Of a DNA stretch of 64,000 bases, positions 47,403 to 59,934 are shown one piece after another. A program made the translations under genes and the position numbers. The notes beneath the pieces are model-generated. The model saw only the letters and a program-made list of their open reading frames with translations. It was not told the origin of the DNA and made no database searches. Each line of letters starts with the position of its first letter. Position 1 is the stretch's first letter. Source of the DNA: Gymnorhina tibicen (taxonomy: Eukaryota > Chordata > Aves > Passeriformes > Artamidae); contig VXAZ01004023.1 of NCBI GenBank assembly GCA_013399875.1, positions 1,487,422 to 1,551,421 of the forward strand, given 5' to 3'.

Positions 47403-50400
47403 GAGCCCACAAGGGATAACATCTTCTGCCAGCAGTGCAGCACAACAAAAACCACGGCAGTGGCACTCGGCATCCAGAGTGCCCAGCTGCCCAGTCCTAA
47501 ATGCTACAGAACATTAAAAAGTAACAACAACAAGAACAACAACAACCCTATGATGTCCCTCCTCATTAACTTTTTAAAGCTTCTGCTCACTTTGTGGAAT
47601 CACCATTCTATCACGTGGTCAATAATGTATGAAATTAAAAGCTCCTGTCCACTCTACAATGAAAAAAGCAGAGATTTACAGTAACTGCTTAGTGCTATTT
47701 TTGGTAGACCTGAATCCAGGGGCAATAAATAAAAAAAATCCCAGATAAAAAAGAGCAGAGACAAGAAAATTAAATTAAACCAAAAAAAAGGTCAAACATT
47801 TTAAAGACAGTTGCAGTGAGGGAGATATATTTTTTCTTTCTTCATCTCTTTTTGTCACCTACTCACAAGAGAGCCACAGTATAGAGAAAAAGCAATGCCA
47901 TTTTTTCCTTAATTTCCTTTTTAAAATTAACTTATTGCTCATGGAAGACACTTGTCTCTGCTAGCCCCCAAGACCCAGAATTAGGAGTAAATGCACATCT
48001 TCAATCCATCCTCCCATCATTAGCAATCTCCTTGACCTATTAACCATCTCACTGTTAGGCTCAGCTGAAGCATCTGTCCAGAGGTAGAACATGGCAGGAT
48101 TTTTCTGGCTGTGTACAGCACTCCAAGGCTAGAGAAATGCTCTGTCCTATGCAATTAACACAATTGTGTAGAGAATAAAGAGCAATGACAAAATTTATTC
48201 CTAGCCCTTTCTTTTTAAAATTAGAAAGTGCTTACTGTTTGGCAGAATGGGCTAACTGAAAGAGGGCAAGTAGCATTTTCAGAAGTATGTTTACAAAAAT
48301 AATACGCTTAGCCATCATGGCATGCTGTCTGTCTCCAGTGTGACTCTTCCTGCTGCCATTGCTACTGAATTCTCTTGCAGAGGTAACAGCACTGACAGAC
48401 CTACATACACAGCATCTGCAAAACCTATTTTGGGTACCACCTGACAGGGAAGCTCCCCAAAGTGATGCTGAACCCTATTCCTGCTAACGTGACTTGCTTT
48501 GGTGCTAGGGTTGCTGCCCCAGCCTCCTCCAACTTTAGCAAGTGGTTCAGAAAATTCACTGTGGAATGGCAGCAGTGAATGGCTTCTTCATCTTACAACA
48601 GCTCACAGCAAATTGGTGTAATCTGCATTTCCAGCTACAGGAGTTTGGAGCAGAATTAATTGTAAATGACTTCTAGCATAGTTATAATCTAAAATACTGT
48701 TTCATTTTGGCAGTAGAAAGGAACTGCACTTTCTGCATAAAGCCAATGCCTATAAAACAGAAGAAAGCAAAGCATGATCAGTGTGGTGAGCAGGAGATAA
48801 AACAAGCTCCTTGGCACTGGGCAATGGCAGAGGAAGTCTGTTTCCTCCCTGATAGCTAGTCGAACATTGTTACCCTAAGCTGGGCTGGTTCTCCTCCCAC
48901 CAGGCTGTTCATATACCATCTGTCCGTGCTGAAAATTATCAGGAGCATTATGTTGCGTCTTCACTTATTAAAAGGCTGAATGCAAACTTTCCAGAGCATA
49001 CAGAGTGTTACAGCTTACTGCACTGGAAACTTTATACCATTATGTCTAGCGAGGCCCCTGAGTCTCTGTTTTAATGCCTTGGAAATGCGACAAAGTAGAG
49101 CCAAGAAAGGGCAAAGTAAAACCTGAAACTTAAAAATCAGGACCCGCAGACTTCTCCCATTTCCCCCCTTCACTCACATAAAACTAGAAACAAGCCAAAT
49201 TTGTACTTATATTGTATTTTTAAAACAAGGACAGAGTAAAATCTTTCCCACAATCATTTTGTCTGTTTTAGGTTTGAGGGACAGAAAAGCCTTTAGAAGA
49301 AAACCATAGTGCTGGCACTTATCCTTTTCCCTCAGGTCCCCCATCAAAACTTACTTTCACTAAAATGTGAACGGAAAACCATCTTCAGATATCACCTAGA
49401 TAAAAGGTGAAATGCAATTCTTTCTATTAATATTTAAGGATCACATATATCTCCACATGTTAAAACACTCTATTACCACCACCAGTGTCCACTTTCCTTT
49501 GATGGGCAAGCTGATATTTCCTGTAGCAATAAGACGATATGCTGACTTGACCTGTATCTTAGATATTCATTCAACAAAATTAGAAAATTGGTCACATTAG
49601 AATAATGCATATGTGAGTTTAAATTCTTATTTCCATGTGCACTTCGGGGGACAGGGGAATATAGAAAGAGAACAGAAATTGCTCACTTTCGCTCATGGAA
49701 CAGATAGACAGCAAATGCTGCGTGTAGGGCTGTGCATCCTGGTATTCAGATCACTACTTCAGCAATTGACTCTTGTTAGTATTTCAAGAAACATATTTTA
49801 TAATTCCAGAATTAAAATCTCTCACTGCTGATCAGTTTCGTGTAATTGAAAATAGGATATAAATTCAGCAAAATGCCTTTCGTAACTCTTGAGCAACTTC
49901 AACAAGTAGGAATGTGTGAATATCAGTTTATTGAAATCTACCACTGAACTCTGTATTTTTAAATACTATGGAAAATAACAGACCTTGCTTCTATTAAAAA
50001 ATCCTTTGAAATACTCTGCTCTATGTCAACATAATTTTATTTATTTTTATAAAAGACCAGATCCTATTCTTTATCTGTTTCATACACACTTAGAAAAAGC
50101 ATATTTTAAAAGCCTTCTGTAGCATGGGAGAAATCTTGTTCTGTAACTTTTGCTATAGACTTCATGGATAGCTGATTCTCCTTGGTAAACTTCCCAATGG
50201 CTCCTACTAAGGGTGAGAATTTCGAAGCCATCCAGGCAGTGTTAGAACAGTGCCTTTGAGGAACCTGTGCAGGCATTACACATGCAATAGCCTTGCTGGC
50301 CAAGCATGGCCCATGAGAGGCTCATTTTCCCTAAAGCCTTCATTGCTCAGATCACCCTTCTCTGTTTATTCATTTTTTGCTTCTCACCCAGATCTGTCAC

Positions 50401-51699
50401 AAAGTACACAAGCATATGTCTTTCTAAGCCAATCTCTATTATTTTATAAAACTCAGTGAAAAACATACAGGAATTGATTGTGGTAGCTGTCAAGCCTGCA
50501 AGTGATTCAAGCGTGTTTGCCCTTTCATTCGCTGCATTTTTGGGTGTTATATAAATAGAACAGGAAATTTAAAATGCAGGTTAAGTCATTCAACACTTCT
50601 GGTTTTTTTCTGATTTCTGCCCTGTTCTGGCACCTTTGAAACTACATTTTTGTCAGTCAGCTAGTGTTGGAATATCTGTAGGTTTGAAAGCAAAAGCAAT
50701 GGGTTCGGCAGTGAAAGTTATCAGCTTTGTCAAAATCAAGTATTGAATCAGAACCAGGATCCATCCAGGTTCTTCAAAAACCATAGTAGACACATTCCTC
50801 ATTAGGCATCTGTTTATTCCAAAACACAAACACACAGGGGATAGAATTAGATAACACTTTTCTGGCTTACTAAATGGGTTAGACTTAGTAAATATGGTAC
50901 TCGATTTTCAACTGATTCTACCATCTGTCAGCAAACTTATTGCTTTAGCAGGGGTTTTTCTTGTGGTAATTTCTGGGATTTTTTTCCCCTCTGTTCTTTT
51001 CATGAATATACATGCCTACAAAGTTTAAGGGAAAAGCAAATTAAAGAAAAAATGAATTAATCCACAAAATCTGAACAGGGCAGGTCAGATTATAATCAGA
51101 AACTACAAATGGACTTGCAAATTATGATTAACAAGCAGCACAGAACAAAAATCTCATGTGTGGAAGGAGCTTCCTATTGTTTTTCTAACAATCTAAATCC
51201 CACAGTCAGTCACCGTGGCAAATGGTGTTTGTGCAGTGCACAGCACAGCAGCAACTGTGTACGTGGGTAGAGACTGGTGTAAGAAGGACAAATAGCTGGG
51301 GTGAGGCAAACTACCCAATAAATTGTCTAGCTGGGACCCCATGTCATAAAAGTCTAAGCGTAATATTGCTGTTGTGTTTTCATACTGAAAAAAAATAAGT
51401 CTCAGACCCATTCTGATGCTAACTAGGGGCAGAACTAAATCATGGAAATTCAGTCACATGGTGATGCACGTTCTCCTTAGAGCTGGTATGGGCAGTGCCT
51501 TGGAGCTCCTACAACACCCTCCACTGCATGCTGTAGGTGCATTGTTTCTACATTAGCAGCTGCCTTGCATCCCACAGGGAGGGCTGGGTTGCTGTTGAAG
51601 AGCTTGATAAACTTAGCTACTTGGGAAGAAACTTTGGCCTTATCCAGTAGAATGGAAGGGTTTTTTCATTATTTCCAGCAGATTTCTAGTCTCAGTTCC
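47403..51699. other. Non-coding unique sequence
   Basis: No supported genes. An (AAC)n-like microsatellite lies at 47523-47547. The stretch 48880-49000 and the one at 50480-50640 are simple-repeat-free with motif-like words and could be conserved, but no decisive motif is visible. Confidence 0.5.
47523..47547. repeat. (AAC)n microsatellite
   Basis: A run of AAC units with one AAG interruption. It gives an Asn/Lys-rich segment in an overlapping chance frame. Confidence 0.85.
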
Positions 51700-53333
51700 T
51701 GACTTTTTGGATGTTTAGGAAAGGTATGAACTCTTAGAAGGAAGGAGAATGAAGACTCAGCCAGAGACACTGGTGATGGTGATGGGTTTAGCAGTGTGTC
51801 TCTCTAAGGCATCTTTGGTGCCCAAGAATGTTTCTCTCCTCCTCAGGAGCCTCCAGCACCAGAACTGCATTGCTGCCATCCCCCTCATATGCAAAAGGAT
51901 CTTGCTTTTGATGGGGAAGGGAACAACAGGGAGATCTTGTAGTTCCCCTACCAGTAGAAGGGGGAAGTTTGTCCTGATATACAGTTCATCAGACAACAGT
52001 ATTCTGCCCTTTTTTCACTCCCAGTTTCAGGCCAAGTATGTCCCCTTGTCCAAAACAACCCTTTCAGCCCAGGAATAAAACAAGAATAGGGTAAGGCATG
52101 ACTTTGCTATGAACAGCTTGGGCAGTGAAAGTCAGCCTGCTGAGATTAAAAAAATTATTAATGGCAGGGAAATAGATTTGGGAAGAAAAATGGCAGATAG
52201 TCAGAGATTCCTTACAGGCAAGTCCATCAGTATATCCACGGCATTAAGCACCTTTGGAGCAGGCAACCTCAAAGCATGTAACCATTTGTACACTGTGCAA
52301 TGAACAAAAGTACAAAAAGCAACAAGGAATGAGATAAAGGTTAGCACCAGGCATAAAACATCAGTACAGGGGAGGAGTAGAAAGATTATAGAAATGTTTG
52401 TGATACTGTAGTAAAGTCATGAGTAAAGTCAAGATGAAGAATGGAAAGAGGTGTGAATAAGGTGTAAGATAAATGGGAAGACACATTCCATATACATAAA
52501 GGAACAGGAGATGGCACAAGAGGTGGAATGAGAGATAGGAGGGGTAATAAATTGTTGAAGGGGCTGAAACAGTAAAAAAAATTATCTATTTATTCCTATG
52601 TTCACAATCTGTCATAGAGAAATAATCAGATACTCATTTTCCATGAGAAGAAAATATACCATGATAAATCAAAGCTATGTCCAAGATGAAGTCAATGAAA
52701 GGAAGACATCAGAAGGCTTAAATTAATTGCCAATATCAAAGACCCATGCCCTATTCAGAAAAAAAGGGCATATAGATAAATTCAGATATATTAGCAAATG
52801 TGCTGCATTAAAAAGCTCTTTAAAATATGAAGAAAAAAATAAATGAAATAGAAGATATCATATTTAATGGCTGTACTTCCAAGAAGGGATTTGATGTGAC
52901 AGCAAGAAACTATTCCTTTTATTCAAAACAACAGTGGGAAAAGTAATCAGGTGAAGATAATATTGGATGAAAGTGCTGTCGGAGAAAATATTGGGGAAAA
53001 CTTGCAAGAGAAAGCTGTAGTGACAGTTCTTGTTTCAGTTACAGCAAGCATCATAGACTCGGTAAAGGCAGGAGACTGCAAACCTCCCAGCAGGATATCA
53101 TGGCCAAAAGACCTAAAAAGAACTATTCATGGGTGAATAGGGAAATAGAGTGTTGGGTTATGGATATTAATTTACCTTTGTAGTTAGTAGGAGCAAGAGT
53201 ATTATTGTGATATGCTGCTTCTGCTTACTTCACTTACACTTATAAGGGACAGTAGAAGATTGGAGAGGGCTTAGATTACTGGCACAAGGATGCTGTGACA
53301 AGTGGACAACATTCACTGGAGGGAGACAAGTAA

Positions 53334-53354
53334 GGGAGGGAGAGAGGGAGGGAG
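53334..53354. repeat. (GGGA)n simple repeat
   Basis: Short polypurine run of GGGA/GAGA units in the middle of the purine-rich region. Confidence 0.85.
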
Positions 53355-53389
53355 CAGACTACCTGGAATCAGAAAGGAACTTTCCATAC

Positions 53390-53700
53390 CCGACAAGGGA
53401 AAATTACTGAGGGCATTAAGTTGTTTAATCTTGAACACAGAAACATAACAGGATGCAGTGGCTTGAGGCTGACATCAGTCAAATTCAAACTGGATTCAAA
53501 CAGCAAACTCAAAAGTGTACATTTTTCATGGCAATATTAATTAACCACAAAGAATAAATGACCAGTGGCTGTGGACTACTCTTACTACTTGAATGCAAGA
53601 CTGGAAGCCTTCCTTACAGAGACTCTGCAACACAAGAAGTCATCTACTTGACCTAAGAATGGCTGGATAAAACTGTAGTTCAGGTCATACTGAGCATTAA
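53390..53700 (+). mobile_element. Possible old CR1/L3-like LINE 3' region
   Basis: The order of phrases GTGTACATTTTTCATGGCAA, ATTAATTAACC, GGCTGTGGACTACTCTTACT and AAGACTGGAAGCCTTCCTTA parallels the tail of old CR1-group LINEs, which read roughly 'tacttcttcacacaacacataattaacc...tgtggaactcctta...gcaagactggaagc'. Similarity is weak, neither end is identified, and the reading is from memory. Confidence 0.35.
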
Positions 53701-54550
53701 GCAAGATGTCCCTTCAGGTGTGAAAATGTATAAATCTATGAAATACCAGTCAGAATTCTGAAAGAGTTAACAAGCTTACTACATGGCTTACTACATCTGT
53801 ACATGACAGGAGATCATGGTGGCAAAGGAACTGTTTTTGTAACACAGTTCCCCAAAAAAATGCTAGGTGTCATGAATTATACTGGCAGGGAATATAGAAA
53901 GAATATTGAACTTCAGAGTGATTTAATGGGAAAGGGGATTATCGGAGAGTCAGAAGCTTTATTATTAGGGCCAAGGTTTGTTGTGTTTATTTATTAAAAG
54001 GTTGTTTAGTCAGGCAGTGGTATTTGATGATACCAGGCTTGGAGGGAGGCAGTCAATAACAAGGCAGAGTGGATTACAGTTGAAGCTGGAGCTGATATAC
54101 TACAGACAGAGACTGAGATAGACAGATCAGTGTCATGTAATTGATTGTAAAGAAATTTAAAGAGATGAAGGACTAAAAGGGAACAAGCGTCCTCAGCAGG
54201 AATAGAAGGGGGGGAAAGTCTAAAAGAGAGCTATAAGTTAAAAGCTAAGCTGTTTGACAGTATTTGTTGCATCTATTAAAAATAATGTAGAAAATTATAA
54301 ATAGCCTTGAGAGAAAGATCCTTGAAAGGCATTTGAATGAGATCTTACCAGTCCTGAACACAGGTACTAAACAGGTACTATCCTCATTAGCAATAAAAGT
54401 GTTAGAGCATTACTTTACGTAAGCAGAAGTTGGAGAAATTCAGTCCACTCTGCTTCAAAAAATGCAAAAAAAGAGCATATGTGTATTTGTGAGAGCCACA
54501 GTTTCTGTCAGTCAAATACTGATGTACAGACCTGGAGTGAATTCACAGAC

Positions 54551-55140
54551 CCATTACAATTATACAAAAGGTTAGTGCAGAGTGTTTTGTGATAGCTTCT
54601 CTCACCAAATGGCTGATATTATGTTCTTGTGAATACTCATTTCCTTAAATGACAGAGTCTGGCCTGACGAATAAAACCAATTGAAAATACACTAGGTAAT
54701 ATTTAATCACAGATTTTATTGCTCAGAGGGTCTGTGGAGATCATACCTTGACTGCCTGTCACAGATTTCCAGGCATCATCACTTCCATCCTGTGGTTCCT
54801 TCGCAGGAACATGCAGTGGTCAAAAGCTGGCTCAAGGCTGAGGGTAACCTCATCCTCAGCTGATGGATTTCAGCTGTGATCCTTCCTGAACTCCTGTACA
54901 AAATGCTTTTAAAAATTAGTATATTGTCAAAACAAGGGTTAAGAATATCTGAGAAAATATTTCCTTCACATAAAAAGAAAAACACCATGCTAGAGGCTGG
55001 AAGTTAAATCAGAAAGTAATTTAGCCGCTTGATATTTTTTGAGCCCCCTTCCATGAGCAAAACAGTGGTGAAACCAGACCGAAGTACCTTTTCCAAACAG
55101 AAAGGATAAAGCTGTCACCTGCACTGAAGGGGTGCCTGCA
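54551..55140. other. Non-coding sequence with a minus-strand poly-A-like signal
   Basis: No supported gene. AATAAA on the minus strand (54715-54720), followed by GT-rich bases, could be a transcript end, and a 69-codon minus frame lies upstream of it. That is not enough to call a gene or an LTR. Confidence 0.4.
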
Positions 55141-55147
55141 GGAGAGA

Positions 55148-55202
55148 ACTGTCTCTTCTTTAGGCATTAGTGTGAAGTGTCCCTTCTCCAGGCATTAGTG
55201 TG
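55148..55202 (+). repeat. 28-bp tandem duplication, about two copies
   Basis: The 13-base word AGGCATTAGTGTG at 55162-55174 recurs exactly at 55190-55202. The preceding 13 bases are also related (CTGTCTCTTCTTT versus GTGTCCCTTCTCC), giving two diverged copies of a 28-base unit. Confidence 0.8.
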
Positions 55203-58200
55203 GTCTCATGGGAGCTGTGGGCAAATACTGCCTCGGCCCTGGGCTCCCTGGCAGTAGAGAAGGAGCTCAGCCCTGCTGTTCTTCCTGCCTGGGGCTTTGC
55301 ACAGGAGCTTTGCACAAGTTTAACCCCTTGTCATGCTCCATCTCATGGACTTTGACTGTGTTTTTTCTTCCTACCTAACACAGGTTTTATTCTTGTTCAA
55401 ATTATTTATCCCAGTGGACTTAACTTTTGCTCAGTCCCCTGCTGAGTTCCTGAAAGATAATGAACTAACTGATTTCTGGGTAATTTATGCATAAATTTAT
55501 ATACTGAGCTGTAGTTTAATCAAACTCCTTTGCCTTGTGTAGTATAATAGCAATATCTAATGAAAACATATGAAGTATGTGTTCCGTAATTACCTCAGAC
55601 AGCTCATTTCGATTTGCTTCCTATTTAAATCCCCAAATTCCTATCTTCTTGCATTGTAAACACTTTCCTTCCTATCTCATCAATCTGAGTTATGTAAATG
55701 ATGTGGGGGTGGGGGTACAATTAAATTTTTCCCTCAGTGTTATCAAAGGCCCTATTCTCCCAGAAACATCTGATTTGGGTGCACACAAAATACGGATTTT
55801 TATTTGACTGAAAAACAAAGTTAACTTTAAATCATAAATAATGGCCAACACAAGTAGAGTGGTATTACTAGAGCCAGGGCATACAGACTTCCAGATTAAT
55901 TATTTAGAAGATACAGACATTAGAAAACTGCCTTTGTGATATTATACCAGAGACACTTAACATGAAATATGCTCAGAACTGTGGCTTCAACTCTACTCTC
56001 ACTGAAGGACAGTATATCAGGAGTATCCACTTTGAAACCAATTTAGCTACAACAATGCAACTCAGTGTTAGAGAATGCAGCACTGTGTTCTGAGGTCTGA
56101 GAGACAGACAGTTTTTCAGAGCAGAGGCGAAGAAAATAAAAAACTTAAGTGAAACTAGATATTTACCGTGTAGCAAAATTGCTTTTTACCAGCCCAACAC
56201 AGCATTTCAACATCCACCTGCAGGGATGCAGATACATTTTCGCTGCATCCAGCAATAGTGAATTTGTAGTTATATGCGGTGGCATTAATGCACCTAAGGA
56301 AAGGGCAAAGAAAAAACTATCAGCACAGATGCCAAGTCAGTATAGAAAGAAATTTTGAGTGCCTGACAATTTGACATTCATGTAGTGTTTCTGCTTTGAA
56401 AGATTATTCTTTCCCAGAATTAATTCCAGGCATTTATAGTATAAGTGTCAGTTTGCTTCTTTATTATTTTTCCCAAAGACTACAAGTTGCACATACACCA
56501 TCAATGAAATGTAGTTACCTCTCTGACAAAACCGCAAGAAAAGGGTACAAAGCAATATGATGCAAAAGCAGAAGATGAAGAGAGCCTAACCAAGAGCACT
56601 GCGATAAGCACTGAACTGTTGACATGTTTCAGCAGTTCTGCTTCATATACAGAGAACAAAGACTGTTGGAGCAGCTTCTCAGCAAGTATGAAGTGAGTGC
56701 CATTTACACCAGATAAATTCTGCCCCCTGCTATCTAGTCTGAGACAAATTATTTTATATTCAGCAAAAAAACCTGCTGAACCAAAGAGCAAATTCAACAG
56801 TTCCATATAAGACAGAAAAAGACAGTAGAAATTTGAGGTGTATGAGGTTTGAATTCTCAAGTGTGGGATTTCAAAATCCAGAGTCACCTCCTCCTCCTAT
56901 CTCCCCGATTCCTTTAATTGCACCTTTTGCCCCTGTGCTTTTTTTCTAAACTCTGTATTACCGGTGGGTTATTTCCCTGTCTGGATCCACTCCTCCTCCA
57001 TCTCCTGTGGTCGGTGTTTGTTCCTGCCGGGTCATGACATCACCATGCTTCATGTCATAAAATTGATCAACAGCTGCACTCCTTCTACTTAAAAAAATAG
57101 AATAAAAAAAAGACCTCTGTATTCATTTCTTAGCAGTAATATGTTTACAGTAAACCACAGAGTTTTACAATGCTGGGAACAAGTAATTTGTGAGGAAAAA
57201 CTAACAACAAAGCATGGCAAAATGCCTGTAAGGGGATTTTTATCAACTAAGTATCATCAAATTCTAAGTTGGATGATTTTCTCCAAAATTTGCATTACAA
57301 TGAAAAGCCTGGGGTTTTTTTCCCCCCCTATTAGTTTCTACATAGTAAAAAGTTTGATTAGTAGTTTTCAAGGCTCCTGTGTAAGAAATGTAATACAGAG
57401 GAGAGTCCAATCCTCTAAACATGCTCCAAGGACCAGCCATGACAGGACCTAAGAGTTAAAGACATCAGTTTTGATACATCTGCCCTAACACATCATTCAT
57501 TTCTTGAATCATGAGGTAGGTAGGGATGAATGAGATTGTAATTCAGTGAGTGAAAATGTGTAAATAGACATCCTTGGTGTGCTTGGAAGGAATATGAGAT
57601 CAGGGGAGAGCCAACAAACTACAGGCAACAGGCAGTGAAGTGCCAATCTCGGACTTTGCAGGAAACGTGCACCTCATCAACCCCAGCTGACGAGTTATTA
57701 TCAAGCTGGTGGAACACTCCTTGCATATGCTGTTTCTGTCTTAAAATTCACGTGCCTATATGTTCAGTTCACCCCTTTCCCGCACCTCCAAACTGCTCTG
57801 CTATAATAACATCCTCCTTCCAGCTGACTATGTTACTGCTTACAAAACAGCAGAACTATCTGTGCCTGGAGAAGTCTTATTGCTCAGGAACATGGAAGTC
57901 ACTTGACACTCTTGCTAGCTAGCCTAGGAAAGATAACCAGCAACAACCTCTCCTTCCAACTAGCTGTCCTCCCAGAAAAGCTTTCAGGGAGAAAAAAGGT
58001 AAGGGAGGAGGAATGGTGTGGAGCAGGGAAGTATTATCAGTATTATCACGAAGGGAAGAAGCCGTGCAACAGTGTTTTCTCTTTTGTGTAGTGTATGGGT
58101 TATTAAAACAGAGCTGCTGAGTGCTGCCTGCCGTTCCCAAGAGAGAAGTGATTATCCAGCAGGTGAGGCTACGACAGGGGACAGGTTCAGAGGAAGAGAT

Positions 58201-58433
58201 ACAGGCATATCTGTAGCCATTAGACCATAATTCCTTACATCCTGGAAGCAAATCTAGTATTCCTGAGCAGCATTCCTTAGTTGTTTAGGAAACGGGCTTG
58301 AAACCTTCTGGCAGAGGAGGGCCCATCTGTTAGGGCTTGTCATGCCCAGCAGCCCAACAGAGGGGAGGCTGCTGCAGCTCCGTAGCCTCCGGATCAGCCG
58401 GCAGTGAGGCTGAGCGTGCGTTCCCTACAGGCT
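55203..58433. other. Non-coding unique sequence
   Basis: No supported gene. A 128-codon minus frame (56501-56887) has a hydrophobic start but no recognisable domain. A small inverted pair ATGACAT/ATGTCAT lies at 57034-57058. The phrase TTACACCAGATAAATTCTGC near 56704 may be another scrap of the ancient repeat seen at 44.3 kb. Confidence 0.5.
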
Positions 58434-58473
58434 CACACACACACACCATATGTGTACACGTACATGTGTACCT
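58434..58473. repeat. Alternating purine-pyrimidine tract with Z-DNA potential
   Basis: (CA)n passes into CATATGTGTACACGTACATG-type sequence, which almost continuously alternates purine and pyrimidine and holds nested palindromes (GTGTACAC at 58452-58459, and GTACAC...GTGTAC at 58454-58471). Such tracts can adopt Z-DNA or cruciform structures under torsion. Confidence 0.8.
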
Positions 58474-58639
58474 GTGACCAGCCACGTGCATCCACACAGA
58501 TGGAAAACACAACACTTGCAAGCACAAACAGCACCGTGGCCACATCCTGTTCCCCTCTCTAGCTGATCAGGATGACAGCTGCTAATGGGAAAAAATGTAT
58601 ACCTATATACACAACATATGGGTCCTTCTACTGGCTGTC
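58474..58639. other. Spacer sequence
   Basis: No feature recognised. Confidence 0.5.
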
Positions 58640-59160
58640 TCTAAACACTTCTTCTGCCCCAAAACTGTCCCTGGATCTCCCATCTCCCCAGCTGTTGACA
58701 CCCAGACACATGGGTTTCTAAGGCAGCCCCTTCAGTTGCTGGTGGAGGACTGGCAGATCCTCTGGTCCCTGCTTGGCTTCCCAGCCACCAAGTCCAGTTT
58801 GATGTTTGGCAGCAATCCACACTCTGGTACACAGGCACCCAGGCAGTGCACATGGGCCCTGGCCTCTCCACTTGCTGGCACCCCAGGCACCTGGGGCCCT
58901 GTGTCCTCTGGTACAGCTCCAGTTGTTGGACCCGTACACATGCAAAGTGTCCCTTACTCAGGAAAACAGTTCAAAACAGAGTTTAATTTGAAAACAGGGT
59001 CATTGGTTCGTGTCCCTGACCAGGGTATTAGAGCTCCTCCATCTGCCCTTGTGCTTCTGGGATCCCTTCATGTCATGAGCCTTTTATCCCACAACCCAAC
59101 ACCCTCCTCTTTCAGGAGAGGACCCACAGAAAGGGTAATAACCACTCATCTTCACTGAAG
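58640..59160 (-). mobile_element. Possible LTR (unassigned family)
   Basis: Read on the minus strand, a GC-richer block has GGGATAAAAG (TATA-like, 59081-59090) about 95 bases before ATTAAA (58982-58987), then a GT-containing stretch. This spacing and order is like the U3-R-U5 layout of a retroviral LTR. The whole block is open for 187 codons on the plus strand (58595-59158), which looks like a consequence of composition. I cannot identify TG/CA termini or a family, so the call is tentative. Confidence 0.3.
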
Positions 59161-59934
59161 GCTGGCTCAAGCCTGAGAAGACCTGTGATGCTCATATGAG
59201 GATCTCAGCCTTACTGTTTCTCCATGCAGTGGGTCTGTAAGGCTATTTAACATAGCTGATATTTCAGTTCCGTTTCTAAAACAGGGTTGCATGTAAAACA
59301 GCCTATTTTAACAGTATGAAGTTTTAAAACACTGTGAAACGTGAGAAACATGGTTCAGATGTCACACTGAATACAAATGCTTGGGTACCTGTCTACCACT
59401 ACAAATTATTTTTACCTTTCCCTTGACATCAAGGCTTTGATGGCCACAATGCTTTGAATGCACCAACTAGTTTCAACCAAAAATTCTCAGAGATGAGTGA
59501 GACCTCACAATCTGCACTTTGTGTGGGTTTCGGGGCTTTTTTATGAGAGTGGGCACCTGGATACTTTTTACTGACTCCTTTAGAAGAAAATTTTCAGAAT
59601 TCATTCATTATTACCTGTCAGAGAACTAACACAGGAGAAAAAACCTCCAGTGAGACCTGATCCTGTCTTAGATGCAGAAAACATGAAGCAGTCTGATTTC
59701 ACTGATTCTGGTGCTGAGGCACACACTGGTTTCACTGGGTGTGCAGACAGGATAATTTTCACCATGTGCTGGATTACTTTGGGTTCTAGTCCTGACAGGG
59801 GAAGGCTCTTTCCCATACACCACATCCAGTCCTGGTGCTGAATACAGAACTGGCATTTTACTTCAAGTCTTCTTCAAAGCACGCATCACTGTAACACCTA
59901 AATGGTTCAAAATCTTTTATGACTTTATCTACAT
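59161..59934. other. Non-coding unique sequence
   Basis: No supported gene. Opposing frames of 63-74 codons at 59.6-59.86 kb cover the same bases on both strands. Confidence 0.5.

Larger units (their letters stand above)
51700..54550 (+). other. Purine-rich region, possibly a decayed retroelement
   Basis: For nearly 3 kb the plus strand is strikingly rich in A and G (long AGAGGAATGAGAGATAGGAG-like stretches), unlike both flanks. Sense strands of LINEs and other retroelements are typically A-rich, and an old LINE-like tail seems to lie inside (53.39-53.70 kb). No reverse-transcriptase motif survives in any frame. A (GGGA)n tract occurs at 53334-53354. Alternatives are a transcribed non-coding gene with strand bias or a compositional accident. 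Confidence 0.35.

Noticed and set aside
54700..54990. Minus-strand AATAAA with an upstream short frame, considered as a gene 3' end or LTR
   Set aside because: A single poly-A hexamer is common by chance in AT-rich DNA. No TATA box or LTR terminus was found.
56501..56887. 128-codon minus-strand frame with hydrophobic segments
   Set aside because: No recognisable family and no splice-bounded structure. The start is not supported and the hydrophobicity is patchy.
58595..59158. 187-codon plus-strand open frame
   Set aside because: Located in a GC-richer block open in other frames and with LTR-like signals on the other strand. No domain or start context supports a gene.
54829..59175. Shared phrase GCTGGCTCAAG-CTGAG near 54.83 and 59.16 kb, considered as two copies of one repeat
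   Set aside because: The similarity covers only about 16 bases and does not extend to either side.
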